Made by a program: the position numbers and the translations under genes. From Bos javanicus (lineage: Eukaryota; Chordata; Mammalia; Artiodactyla; Bovidae), in NCBI RefSeq assembly GCF_032452875.1, contig NC_083869.1, positions 118,550,001-118,614,000 on the forward strand: a stretch of DNA of 64,000 nucleotides, in the 5' to 3' direction. Within the stretch, counting starts at the first letter, position 1; every line of letters begins with the position of its first letter. The notes beneath the pieces were generated by a model. The model ran no database searches. It saw only the letters and a list, made by a program, of their open reading frames with translations, and had not been told where the DNA came from. This document shows positions 42,335 to 53,548 of this stretch, one piece after another.

Positions 42335-43576
42335 ACTGCTATTGTTCAGTTGCTAAATTATGCCTGACTCTTTGCAACCCCATGGACTGCAGCACACCAG
42401 GCTTCACTGTCCTTCACTATCTCCTAGAGTTTTCTCAGTTTCATGTCCATTGAGTCAGTGATGCCATCCAACCATCTCATTCTCTGCTACCATCTTCTCC
42501 TCCTGCCCTCAATCTCTCCCAGCATGAGAGGCTTTTCCATTGAGTCAGCTCTTTGCATCAAGTGTCAAAGTATTGGAGCTTCAGTTTCAGCATCAGTCCT
42601 TCTGATGAATATTCAGGGTTGATTTCCTTTAGGATTAACTGGTTTGATCTCCTTGCTGTTCAAAGGACTCTCAAGAGTCTTCTCCAGCACCACAATTTGA
42701 AAGCATCAGCCCTCTTTACAGTCCAACTCTCACACCTGTACATGACTACTGGAAAAACCATAGCTTTGACTAGACCGACCTCTGTCAGCAAAGGGATGTC
42801 TCTGCTTTCTGATATGCTGTCTAGGTTTGTCATAGCTTTTCTTCCAAGGAGCAAATGTCTTCTAATTTCATGGCCGCTGTACCAGTCTGCAGTGATTTTT
42901 GGAGCCTAAGAAAATAAAATCTGTCACTGTTTCCATTGTTTCCCCATCTATTTGCCATGAAGTGATGGGACCGGATATGCCATGATCTTAGTTTTTTGAA
43001 TGTTGAGTTTTAAGCCAGCTTTTTCACTTCCCTCTTTCACCCTCATCTCAAGGCTCTTTAGTTCCTCTTCACTTTCTGCCTTTAGAGTGGTGTCATCAGC
43101 ATATCTGAGGCTATTGATATTTCTCCTGGCAATCTTGATTCCAGCTTGTGGTTCATCCAGCCCTGCATTTCTCATGATGTAGCCTGCATATAAGTTAAAG
43201 AAGCAGGGTGATGATATACAGCCTTGATGTACTCCTTTCCAAATTTGGAACCAGTCCTTTGTTCCATGTTGGGTTCTAACTGTTGATTCTTGTCCTGCAT
43301 ACAGGTTTCTAAGGAGACAGCTAAGGTGGTCTGGTATTTCTGTCTCTTCAAGAATTTTCCACAATGTGTTATGATGCACACAGTCAAAGGATTTAGCATA
43401 GTCAATGAAGCAGAAGTAGATTTTTTTGGAATTCCCTTGCTTTTTCTATGATCCAACAGATGTTATGGATTTGACCTCTTTTTCATCTTCCTTTTCTAAA
43501 TCCAGCTTCTACATCTGGAAGTTCTCAGTTCATGTACTGTTGAAGCCTAGTTTGAAAGACTTTGAGCATTATCTTG
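42335..43576 (-). mobile_element. BovB LINE inserted in L1, 12-bp TSD
   Basis: Exact CTTTTAGAATGT repeats at 42323-42334 and 43577-43588 flank it. The minus strand has RT sequence with an intact YADD box (43092-43103) in a 143-codon open frame (42948-43379). Confidence 0.95.
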
Positions 43577-44553
43577 CTTTTAGAATGTGTTTGAACTTAA
43601 ATTACTACCAATTTAAAGCAAATAGATGTAGTTACAGGTCAACATAGATGAACATCACAGTAACCACACAAAAAGCCAACAACAGATACACAAAAAAGAG
43701 AGAAATACAAATACACCACTAAACAAGATTATAAAACCCTAAAAGCAGAAACTAAAAGAGAAAAGAACAGAGGGAAACTACAAAAACAACCAGAAAACAA
43801 CTAAGAAAATGGTAATAAGTACATATCTATTAATTAATTTATGTCAATGGATGTGCCAAATGCTCCAATCAAAAGACAAAGGATATAGATATTTCACCTC
43901 TTTGGTTAAGTTTATTCTTAGGCATTTTATTCTTTTTGATTAATTTTAATTAGATTCTTCAAAAAACTGAAAATAGAACTACCATGTGACCCAGAAACTT
44001 CACTCCTTGGTATATATCCAAAGAAAATGAAAACACTAATTCAAAAAGATACATGCACCCCCATGTTCAAAGCAGCATTGTTTAAAATAGCCACAATACT
44101 GAAGCAATCTAAGTGTCCACCAACAGACGGGTGAATAAAGAAGATGTGGTGTGTATATAATGGAATACTACTCAGCCATAGAAAAGAACTTAATTCTGCC
44201 ATTTGCAACAACATGGATAGATCTGAAGGGTATTATGGTTAGTGAAATAAGTCAGACAGAGAAAGACGTTTGAGTGTATGTTATCACTTGCATGTTTCAA
44301 TATAAAAAATAAAACAAATGAATGAGTATAACAAAACAGAAAGAGACTCACAGATAAAGAGAACAAACTAGTGTTCACCAGCGGGGAGAGGAAAGGGGGG
44401 AAGCACAAGATAGGAGTAGGGGATTAAGGGATACAAACTACTATGTATAAAATAAATAAGCTACAAGTATATATTATACAGCACAGGGAATACAGCCAAT
44501 ATTCTACAATAACTTAAAGTTGAACATAATCCATAAAAATATTAAATCATTAT

Positions 44554-44825
44554 GCTACTGCTAAGTCACTTCAGTCGTGTCCAACTCTGTGTGACCCCAT
44601 AGACGGCAGCCCACCAGGCTCCCCCGTCCCTGGGATTCTTCAGGCAAGAACACTGGAGTGGGTTGCCATTTCCTTCTCCAGTGCATGAGAGTGAAAAATG
44701 AAAGTGAAGTCGCTCAGTCGTGTCCGACTCCTAGCGACCCCATGGACTGTGTAGCCCACCTGGCTCCTCCATCCATGGGATTTTCCAGGCAAAAGTACTG
44801 GAGTGGGGTGCCATTGCCTTCTCCG
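44554..44825 (-). mobile_element. Bov-A2 SINE (dimer) inserted in L1
   Basis: Two Bov-A units joined by a CATGAGAGTGAAAAATGAAAG linker are the Bov-A2 structure. Flanks TTAAATCATTAT (44542-44553) and TTAAATCACTAT (44826-44837) are the target-site duplication, with one mismatch. Confidence 0.93.
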
Positions 44826-44904
44826 TTAAATCACTATATTGTAGTTAAAACTAATATAGTACTGTAAGTCAACTATACCTCAATAAAATATTTTATGTAT
44901 TAGA

Positions 44905-45112
44905 TATGTGTGTTAGTCACTCAGTCATGTCCAACTCTTTGCGACCGCATGGACTGTAGCCTGCCAGGCTTCTCTGTCCATGGAATTCTCCAGGCAAGAA
45001 TACTGGAGTGGATTGCCATTCCCTCCTCCAGAGAAATTTCCCAACCCAGGAATCGAACCCTGGTCTCCTTCTTCACAGGCATATTCTTAACCACTTGAGC
45101 TACAGGGAAGTC

Positions 45113-45114
<2 letters not shown>
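44905..45114 (-). mobile_element. Bov-tA SINE
   Basis: Antisense Bov-tA from GTGTGTTAGTCACTCAGTCA to GAGCTACAGGGAAGTC, abutting an (AT)n run. Confidence 0.9.

Positions 45115-45117
<3 letters not shown>

Positions 45118-45159
<42 letters not shown>
45118..45159. repeat. (AT)n microsatellite
   Basis: About 21 uninterrupted AT dinucleotides. Confidence 0.95.
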
Positions 45160-45160
<1 letters not shown>

Positions 45161-45189
45161 TCTCATTTTTAGGCCAGTTTGAGTCAAAA

Positions 45190-45396
45190 TTGTTGTTATT
45201 TAGTCAATAAATTGTGTCCAACTCTTTTGTGACCCCAGGAGCCTGCCAGGCTCCTCTGTCGGTGGGATTACCCAGGTTAAAATACTGGAAGAGGTTGCCC
45301 TTTTCTTCTCCAGGGTATCTTCCTGACTCAGGGATTGAACCCACCTCTCCTGACGGCAGGCAGATTCTTTCCCACTGAGTCCCCTGGGAAGCCCAC
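45190..45396 (-). mobile_element. Bov-tA SINE
   Basis: Antisense, more diverged copy from TTGTTGTTATTTAGTCAATA to GGGAAGCCC. Confidence 0.85.
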
Positions 45397-45504
45397 CTGG
45401 CTACAGCAGTTCCTTGATCATGGCTCCCATTATGAGGAACACTACTGTTCTTATATCTAAGCCATGTCCCCCAATCTAGTTTCTTGAGAGTTTTTTATGT
45501 CCCC

Positions 45505-45655
45505 CAATCCAGTTTCTTGAGGGTTGGTTTTTTGGGGGGTTTTTTTGGCCTCAACACATGGAATGTGGGATCTTAGTTCCTGGACCAGGGATGGAACCCC
45601 ATGACCCCTGCCTTGGAAGCTCAGTCTTAACCACTGAACCATCTGGGAATTCTGC
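45505..45655 (-). mobile_element. CHR-type SINE
   Basis: Antisense: TTTTTTTGGCCTCAACACAT, GGATCTTAGTTCCTGGACCA, CTTAACCACTGAACCATCTG. Confidence 0.7.
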
Positions 45656-46608
45656 CAATCCAGTTTTGATTAGTACTAAAACTGAGGTTACAATTTCCAA
45701 ATGCTTGACTCTATATCTCTCCCTTAAGTGGATCTGAACTCAAGCAAGTAAAATGTGTGTTATTGTGAAGCCTCCTCAAATCCCCACTGAAACCAAGAGA
45801 GACACATAGCTATAGCCTTTGCTTGGAGAGGTGCCTGTTATAGATGAAGCTACCTTCCTAGACAGGTCCAACACTGATTTATCAGTGGTGTGGCCAGAGC
45901 ACAGGGCTCAAAGGGCCAGTGAAAATCAAGAGGTTTTAAATATCCGAGGTGGACACCATGGAGGAGAAGGGAACCACTGGAAGCCTTGGAACTGATGATG
46001 CTCTCCCTGAAAATTTACAAAGTTTACAAGATAGATGCCATTCGCTAGGGCACTCAGATAAGTAGATTTTCCCCAGCACATAGTGCCACATTTGACCTTC
46101 AGATGGAAACTAACCCAGGTTAAAATTAAGTTCCACAATGGACTCTAGACAGTGACCAACAATTTTTCTTTCCTCTGTGGTTTGATCTGTTTGTTGCTCA
46201 CACCCCAGATAAGAGGAAGTTTTTACTAGTGTATAGCCATTGGTGTCCTGGGATCAGATTATACATTTCTAGGTTGGCTTCAAATTTTCTTGGTTTTTTG
46301 TTTGTTTGTTTGTTTGTTTTTTTGATTTCTTTGTTTAATTCTGTGGGGTGGAACCAGACTTGTGATATTCTTGTTAGATCTGGTTACCCTCTTGCTCCAG
46401 GGACTCAAGAAACACAGGACACATAGAGACCAAGGCATAGATGACACTGGGTTGGCAGAGCGAAAAGAACCACATCTTCCAAGAGGCATAGCTGCTGCAG
46501 CCCGGACACTGAGAATCCAGACTCTACCTGGTCCTCTGCAGCTAGGTCTGAGCGAGCAAGGACATCAGCCCGGGGCACTTTGGGCTACAACCCCTTTGGG
46601 AGCTTAAC
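45656..46608. other. unassigned intergenic sequence
   Basis: No gene or nameable repeat is evident apart from a (GTTT)n run near 46294-46322. Confidence 0.4.
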
Positions 46609-46619
46609 TTACAAAACAG

Positions 46620-47392
46620 TTCAGTTCAGTTCAGTCGCTCAGTTGTGTCCGACTCTTTGCGACCCCATGAACCACAGCACACCGGGCCTCCCTGTCCATC
46701 ACCAACTCCCAGAGTCCACCCAAACCCATGTCCATTGAGTCGGTGATGCCATCCAACCATCTCATCCTCTGTCATCCCCTTCTCCTCCTGCCCTCAATCT
46801 TTCCCAGCATCAGGGTCTTTTCAAATGAGTCAACTCTTCACATCAGGTGGCCAAAGTATTGGAGTTTCAGCTTCAACATCAGTCCTTCCAATGAACACCC
46901 AGGACTGATCTCCTTTAGGATGGACTGGTTGGATCTCCTCACAGTCCAAAGGACTCTCAAGAGTCTTCACCAACACCACAGTTCAAAAGCATCAATTTTT
47001 CAGCGCTCAGCTTTCTTTATAGTCCAACTCTCACATCCATACATGACCACTGGAAAAACCATAGCCTTGACTAGATGGACCTTTATTGGCAAAGTAATGT
47101 CTCTGCTTTTTAATATGCTGTCTAGGTTGGTCATAACTTTCCTTCCAAGGAGTAAGCGTCTTTTAATTTCATGGCTGCAATCACCATCTGCAGTGATTTT
47201 GGAGCCCAGAAAAATAAAGTCAGCCACTGTTTCCACTGTTTCCCCATCTATTTGCCATGAAGTGATGGGACTGGATGCCATGATCTTAGTTTCATGAATG
47301 TTGAGCCTTATGCCAACTTTTTCATTCTCCTCTTTCACTTTCCACAAGAGGCTCTTTAGTTCTTCACTTTCTGCCATAAGGGTGGTGTCATT
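46620..47392 (-). mobile_element. BovB LINE with 11-bp TSD, head-to-head partner
   Basis: Flanked by exact TTACAAAACAG (46609-46619 and 47393-47403). The minus strand keeps a 125-codon open frame (47000-47377) with VHLVKAMVFPVVMYGCESW. Its 5' end faces the 5' end of the BovB at 47404. Confidence 0.95.
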
Positions 47393-47403
47393 TTACAAAA
47401 CAG

Positions 47404-47975
47404 GGGAGATTTTCTTTGGGTCCTTGGTGACTGCAGGCATGAAATTAAAAGATGCTTGCTCCTTGGAAGAAAAGCTTTGACAAATCTGAACAGTGTATTA
47501 AAAAGCAGAGACATCACTTTGCTGACAAAGGTCCATATAGTCAGAGCTATGATTTTTCCAGTAGTGTACGGAGGTGAGAATTGGACCATAAAGAAGGCTG
47601 AGCACCAAAGAATTGATGCTTTTGAACTGTGATGCTGGAGAAGACTCTTGAGAGTCCCTTAGACTGCAAGGAGATCAAACCAGTCAATCCTAAAGGAAAT
47701 CAACCCTGAATATTCATTGGGAGGACTAAGCTAAAGCTTCAATACTTTGACCACCTGATGTGAAAAGCTGACTCACTGGAAAACACCCTGATGCTGAGAA
47801 AGACTGAGGGCAGGAAGAGAAGGGGACGACTGAGGATGAGATGGTTGGATGGCATCATTGACTCAATGGACATGAGTTTGAGCAAACTCCAGGGGATAGT
47901 GAAGGACAGGGAAGCCTGGCATGCCACAGTCCATGCAAAGAGTTGGGCACGACTGAGCGACTGAACAACAGCAAC
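47404..47975 (+). mobile_element. BovB LINE 3' third, head-to-head partner
   Basis: Sense copy from ATTTTCTTTGGGTCCTTGGT to GCGACTGAACAACAGCAACAA. It has lost the segment around KITAD, which is shortened at its start. It is more diverged than the neighbour, so probably older. Confidence 0.9.
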
Positions 47976-48974
47976 AATTTTACTATGGGGCTTAATTATG
48001 CGAGGGGGAGTCAGGAAAGATGGCAAAATGTCAAGCTCCAAAGTCTGTCTCTCCACTTAGACAACAGCTGTACTAGCAGAAACTGGCCACAGGGTGGGAG
48101 GCACCCAGCAAGGTCTCAGAGAGAGTGAAGAGTGAGATCCTAACAGATCACTCAGGTCTTGACAAATATCAGCAACTTCTCAGAGCTACACCTGAGCTTC
48201 CTATTCTGCTGGTTTCAACAAACTCGAAACAAGCTCCGGCAGAAAGCACTGGTCTCCGCTTGAAGGGAGCCTTCCAGGGGGCCCTCCTCCTCTTTTCCCT
48301 AAATTTCATCCTGGGGTGAACTAGGTGTGGCCAAGATGGACTTAATGGCAAAGGTGAAGAAGAACTCCTGTCCGCAAAGGAAGGAATCATGATCGGATCC
48401 AGACAAGGGACGAGCAACTGAAGCCGCGCTTGGGTAACAGAAGATCAGACAGAAGATCAGGCAGGAGCGGTTTTCGACCAGCAAACACCGGATGTTGGGG
48501 ACGGGTAGGGACTTCCCCGCCGGCACAAGGTCGCTTACTGGAAGTCAGCTGCTAACGCAAGCTCAACCCCCTGGTAGCCAGCCACGCACTTTCCCAAACC
48601 ACCCTCCCCCTTGTAGGGCAAAAGTCAGCCAAGACGTTCCTCTAAAGCGAGGCACGTTATCAAAAGTGGTTTTGACCCAGTGGGTAAGTAGCCGCTGCCC
48701 TGAGCCCCTTTAAAGGGCCTCCCTCCACTTCCTGCTGCTCTTGCCACTCATCTTAAACCTAAACACCCCCCCGCCACCCCACCCGAAGACGTCTCCAATT
48801 AGCAACCAATCAGTCCGGGATCCTCCAGGAACCTGCTGCAAACTGCGGCCAGCGTCAGTTTTCATCCGGAGCACACAGAGCAAGATGAAAGGAGAAGCAT
48901 GCTACCGGGGTCACTTTTTTAAAATTCTAATTTTAGCAGATGAAACTTCGCTTTAAATCTGCATTTTTCAGGGT
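47976..48974. promoter_or_regulatory. CpG-rich segment, promoter-like
   Basis: From about 48340 to 48920 I count close to 28 CpGs, far above the surrounding sequence. It contains a CCAAT box (AGCAACCAATCAG, 48801-48813), AGACGTCT (near 48787), ACTTCCTG (ETS-like, near 48729) and CCTTTAAAGGG. No long ORF or known repeat explains it. It may be a CpG-island promoter or an unrecognised LTR. Confidence 0.4.
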
Positions 48975-49140
48975 GGGATGCGGGGACGTAGGAGGGATGT
49001 TCAAGTGGCAGGGGACACGGGTAGACCTATGGCTGATTCATGTTGATGTGTGGCAGAAACCAACACAATACTGTAAAGCAATTATCCTTCAATTAAAAAT
49101 AAACAAATTTAAAAAAAAATAAAATAAACAAATTTAATTT
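48975..49140 (+). mobile_element. ruminant L1 3' end
   Basis: GGCTGATTCATGTTGATGTG, ACTGTAAAGCAATTATCCTT and an A-rich tail identify a sense L1 terminus. Confidence 0.85.
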
Positions 49141-49203
49141 TTTTTTTCATTTTTTAAGGTTCTTTACCCCGTTCCCGGCTCCAGAACCTTCAGAACGTCT
49201 ACA

Positions 49204-49218
49204 CTGCCCCCTGGTGGC
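49204..49218 (-). promoter_or_regulatory. CTCF-like motif
   Basis: CTGCCCCCTGGTGGC is the reverse complement of GCCACCAGGGGGCAG, an excellent match to the CTCF core. It lies in short non-SINE sequence between an L1 end and a SINE cluster. Occupancy cannot be known from sequence. Confidence 0.6.
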
Positions 49219-49361
49219 TGAATGTTGTTATTGGTCAGTTCCCTTTAGAAATGTCTTAAAACTTTTCCTCTCCTAATTCATCCTGTTGTCAGTCCTGAAA
49301 AAGTAGAACTCATTTTTTAATCCTCTAAACAAAGATCTCAAAATCAAGGTTAGAAGTGATA

Positions 49362-49564
49362 GTGTTTGTTTAGTTGCAAAGCCCGTCTGACTCTTTTGCC
49401 ACCCCATGGGCTCCTCTGTCCATGGGGTTTCCCAGGCAAGAGTACTGGCGTGGGTTGCCATTTCTTTCTCCAGGGGATCTTCCCCACCCAGGGATGAAAC
49501 CCAGGTCTCCCATGTCTCCTACTTGGCAGGTGGATTCTTTACCAGTGAGCTACCTGGGAAGCCC
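49362..49564 (-). mobile_element. Bov-tA SINE
   Basis: Antisense Bov-tA ending TGAGCTACCTGGGAAGCCC. TAGAAGTGA occurs directly before and after it. Confidence 0.9.
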
Positions 49565-49579
49565 TAGAAGTGACATTAT

Positions 49580-49893
49580 GAAAGTCGCTCAGTTGTGTCA
49601 GACTCTTGGCGACCCCATGGACTACAGTCCATGGGATTCTCCAGGTCAGAATACTGGAATGGGTAGCCTTTCCCTTCTCCAAGGGATCTTTCCAATCCAG
49701 GGATTGAACCCAGGTCTCCCGCACTGCAGGTGGATTCTTTACCAGCTGAGCTACAAGGGAAGCCCAAGAATACTGGAGTGGGTAGCCTATCCCTTCTTCA
49801 GCAGATCTTCCTGACCCAGGGGTCTCTCTTCCCCATTCAGGGGTCTCCTGAATTGCAGGTGGATTCTTTACCAACTGAGCTATCAGGGAAGCC
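49580..49893 (-). mobile_element. Bov-tA SINE, partly duplicated
   Basis: A full copy (49580-49765) followed by a partial second copy (49766-49893). The pair is flanked by exact TAGAAGTGACATTAT at 49565-49579 and 49894-49908, so it arrived as one unit or was duplicated after insertion. Confidence 0.9.
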
Positions 49894-50344
49894 TAGAAGT
49901 GACATTATTTCCTTCTAAATAAAAGGGAGTGAAATAATATAAGAAATTGGTGCCTGAGATGGTTTTCCTGTTTGGCAGTTCATATGCCCATAATTGGATT
50001 CATGACCTAGACAGAGAGGTCTTAGTTCAAATTGTGAAGATCCTTTGTCTTTGACTCTTTTCCACTCCCACTTCTGAGCTGTCCCTGAGAATGTCCTTGG
50101 GCCTAGAAGTCCTCGAGGACCAGACATTCCTGCCCTCCGGACTTCCCCCTTAGGCTGGGAATGCTATGAGGTGAACTTCCCTCAGAGGACTCCCGCAGTG
50201 AACCAAGGGCTATCTGAAGCTACAGAGCAGCGACATGGTGTCTGCACATTCATCTGGACAGCCTCCACCTCAGCACGGAGCCTGTTGACTTCCACTGGCT
50301 TGCCTTACAGATTTTGAATCTGAGAATGCTTCTTAGGAGTCTCA

Positions 50345-50854
50345 ATGGTGGCTTGCACAGAGAAGAAAGATCTGGGTATTAAGGTGAGCATAACTGCAGC
50401 TGACAGTTGTCTTTTAAGGGGAGATGAGAAGTGGGTTGCTGTGGGTGGACATTGTCCTGGGGAGGGCTCATCCGTGCACTGTCGTAACTGTTGTCCAGCG
50501 CGAGTTCATGTGCAGGATGTGACCTCTGGAGGTGATGTGTGTAGAGAAGTGGCTTCACACCAGAGGTCATGTTCCAGTGGGAACTCCCTCTGTGACGTGT
50601 GTGGTTGGCAGACGGAACCAAACTCTTCGTGCATTCATGAGGAGTCCCACACAGAGAACGGGGTGGGTTTTCTCAAACTGACAGTCATAACTAAGATGGC
50701 ATCATGGCTCCAGCCCCAGGAAATTGTATCCACAAAAAGCATCAGGCAGATTCAAGCAAACACTGAAGCAGGAGCAACGTGCCCGGAGATGCGTGTTTCC
50801 CAGTCTCGTGACGAGGAAATCATAAGCAAAAGAACTTCACATCACAAGTCCTGA
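50345..50854 (+). pseudogene. ORF with degenerate C2H2 zinc-finger look
   Basis: A 169-codon open frame in sequence free of SINE and BovB. Residues around 50590-50660 read LCDVCGWQTEPNSSC then IHEESHTENG. This resembles a C2H2 finger plus linker (CxxC ... HxxxH-T-E) with one residue missing between the second Cys and first His. Other Cys pairs upstream are irregular. It may be a relic of a KRAB-type zinc-finger gene. It may also be chance; no KRAB box was seen. Confidence 0.35.
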
Positions 50855-50894
50855 AAGTTGAAACCAAATAAAAATTAAGTCTGTTCAACAGGAT

Positions 50895-52092
50895 GTGAAC
50901 TGAGAACTTCCAGATGTACAAGCTGGATTTAGAAAAGGCAGAGGAACCAGAGATCAAATTGCCGACATTCGATGGATCATAGAAAAAGCAAGGGAATTCC
51001 AGAAAAACATCTACTTCTGCTTCATTGACTATGCTAAAGCATTTGACTGTGTGGATCACAACACACTGTGGAAAATTCTTCAAGAGATGGGAATACCAGA
51101 CCACTATACCTGCCTCTGAGAAACCTGTATGCAGGGCAAGAAGCAACAATTAGAACCTTACTTGGAACAAAGTATGGGTTAAATTCAGAAAGGAGTGAGT
51201 CAATGCTGTATAGTCACCCTGCTTATTTAACTTATATGCAGAGTACATCATGAGAAATGCCAGGCGGGATGAATCATAAGCTGGAATCAAGATTGCCGGG
51301 AGCAATATCAATAACCTCAGATATGCAGATGACACCACCCTAGTAATAGAAAGTGAAGAGAAACTAAAGAGCCTCATGATGAAGGTGAAAGAGGAGAGTG
51401 AAAAGGCTGGCTTAAAACTCAACTTTCAAAAAACTAAAATTATGGCATCCAGTCCCATCACTTCATGACAAATACATGGGGGGGAAATGGAAGCAGTGAC
51501 AAACTTTATTTTCTTGGGCTCCAAAATCACTGCAGACAGTGGCTGTAGCCATGCAATTAGAAGACATTTGCTTCTTGGTAGAAAAGCTATGACAAACCTA
51601 GACAGCATATTATAAAGCAGAGACATTACTTTGCTGACAAAGGTCTGTATATTCAAAGCTATGGCTTTTCCAGTAGTCATGTGTGGATGTGAGAGTTGGA
51701 CCATAAAGAAGGCTGAACACCGAAGAAGTGATGCTTTTGAATTGTGGTGCTAGAGAAGACTCTTGAGAGTCCCTTGAGCAGTAAGGAGATCAAACCGGTC
51801 AATCCTAAAGGAAATCAGTCCTGAATATTCATTGGAAGGACTGATGCTAAAGCTCCAATACTTTGAACACCTGATCCAAAGAGCCGACTTATTGGAAAAC
51901 ACCCTGATGCTGGGAAAGATGGAAGGCAGGAGGAGAAAGGGCAACAGAGAATGTGAAGGTTGGATGGCATCATTGATCCAATGGACATGAGTTTGAGCAA
52001 ACTCTAGGAGATAGCGAAGGACAGGAAATCCTGGAGTGCTGCAGTCCACGGGGTTGCAAAGAATCAGACATTATTGAGTGACTGAACAACAA
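50895..52092 (+). mobile_element. BovB LINE, RT to 3' end
   Basis: It begins GAACTTCCAGATGTACAAGC within RT, has an intact YADD box (51322-51333), several frameshifts, and ends GAGTGACTGAACAACAATG next to a (TG)n run. Confidence 0.93.
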
Positions 52093-52136
52093 TGTGTGTA
52101 TGTCTGTATGTTTGTGTGTGTGCGTGTGTGTGTGCA
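52093..52136. repeat. (TG)n-rich microsatellite
   Basis: Imperfect TG repeats directly after the BovB tail and before a Bov-tA. Confidence 0.8.
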
Positions 52137-52347
52137 CCCGAACTTAGTCATATCTGATACTTCGAAACCCCATAGACTGTATCCAACCAGGCTCCTCTGT
52201 CCAGGGAATTTTCCAAGCAAGAATACTGGATCTGGTTGCCATTTCCTTCTCCAGGGGATCTTCTGGATCCAGGGATTAAACCCAATCTCTTACATCTCCT
52301 GTACTGGCAAGCGGACTTTTTACCACTGCACCATCTGGGAAGCCAGT
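52137..52347 (-). mobile_element. Bov-tA SINE
   Basis: Antisense copy with diverged head, ending CACCATCTGGGAAGCC. Confidence 0.88.
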
Positions 52348-52621
52348 ATGTATGTACATAACAGTTATATGTGTATATAACTGGATCATTTAGCTGTACA
52401 TCTAATGCACAATATTGTAAATTATTATATTTGTAATTTTATCAGTTATAAAAATGATTATAAATACCTTCCATGATGCTGGCTAACTCTTATAAATAAT
52501 TCTCCATGTAAATAATTTTTAAAGAAGCAGTCTCAGTGGTTGCTAATCAATGAAATAAGAGTTGTTACAGAGAACAAGGAATAAGACTATGAGGAAAATA
52601 GAACAGAATGATTTTATAGAC

Positions 52622-52832
52622 TGGGAGCATAGGTGGCGCAGTGGAAAAGAATCTGCCTGCCAGTGCAGGAGACTCAGGAGACACGGGTTCCATCCCTGGG
52701 TCAGGAAGATCCCCTGGCGTAAGAAATGGCAACCCACTCCAGTATTCTTGCCTGGAAAAATCCCATGGACGAAAGATCCTGGCAGGCTAAAGTCCATGGG
52801 ATCACAAAAGAGTCGGATACAACTAAATACAC
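52622..52832 (+). mobile_element. Bov-tA SINE
   Basis: Sense copy from GGGAGCATAGGTGGCGCAGT to GAGTCGGATACAACTAAATAC. Confidence 0.9.
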
Positions 52833-53197
52833 ACAGCCCAGCACTGTAAGGAGGGAACACTTATCCTGTGACCTAAATTTTCATGTACAAAACCATCCAG
52901 ACACAGTGGAGTCATCCGTGGAGGGAACGGTTCTGATAACCCCTTCAGTCCCTTATTGGCACTCTGTTATAATGTCTACCATGGGGCTGTCATATGTAAT
53001 ACTTTTTTATCTTGCCTACAAAGTTACCATGGATGATTCACTTGTGCCTCAACTAAGGCTACATCCCTCACTGGCACACTGGACCCTGTTTACCTCCTCA
53101 AGGGCATCTCTTCTGCAATCCTACCCTCCACCTACTGCATCATCAGGTTTTCCACTAGTTCTGGCTCTTTCCCAGCAGCATAGGAACACACTATTAT
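52833..53197. other. unassigned intergenic sequence
   Basis: No exon, repeat or RNA gene recognised. The 204-aa ORF at 52726-53340 is assembled from SINE, this stretch and BovB, so it is not a gene. Confidence 0.45.
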
Positions 53198-53548
53198 CAG
53201 TTCAGTACAGTTCAGTTCAGTCACTCAGTCACAGGACAGTCACTCACTCTTCGAGACCCTGTGGACTGCAACACACCAGGCTTCCCTGTCTATCACCAAC
53301 TCCCGGAGCTTGCTCAAACTCATGTCCATCCAGTCGGTGATGCCGTCCAACCATCTCATCCTCTGTCGTCCCCTTCTCCTCCTGCCTTCAATCTTTCCCA
53401 GCATCAGGGTCTCTTCCAAGGAGTCAGTTCTTCCCATCAGGTGGCCAAAGTATTGGACCTTTAGCTTCAGCAATGAATATTCAGGACTGATGTCCTTTAG
53501 GATGGACCGGTTGGATCTCCTTGCAGTCCAAGGGACTCTCACTATTAT
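53198..53548 (-). mobile_element. BovB LINE 3' end
   Basis: Antisense BovB 3' terminus with an open 100-codon frame (53240-53542) containing GRRRRGRQRMRWLDGITDWM. Confidence 0.92.

Larger units (their letters stand above)
42023..44890 (+). mobile_element. composite, rearranged L1
   Basis: L1 sequence in three parts (42023-42334, 43577-44553, 44826-44890) interrupted by a BovB and a Bov-A2. It includes AAATGCTCCAATCAAAAGAC and AACTACCATGTGACCCAGAA. A short piece at about 43895-43950 reads as antisense L1, and most of ORF2 is missing. It is a dead element. Confidence 0.75.

Noticed and set aside
46728..47297. 189-codon + strand ORF
   Set aside because: It is the antisense shadow of the BovB copy on the minus strand.
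52726..53340. 204-codon ORF, one of the longest in the window
   Set aside because: It strings together a Bov-tA SINE, unassigned sequence and antisense BovB, and has no domain of its own.
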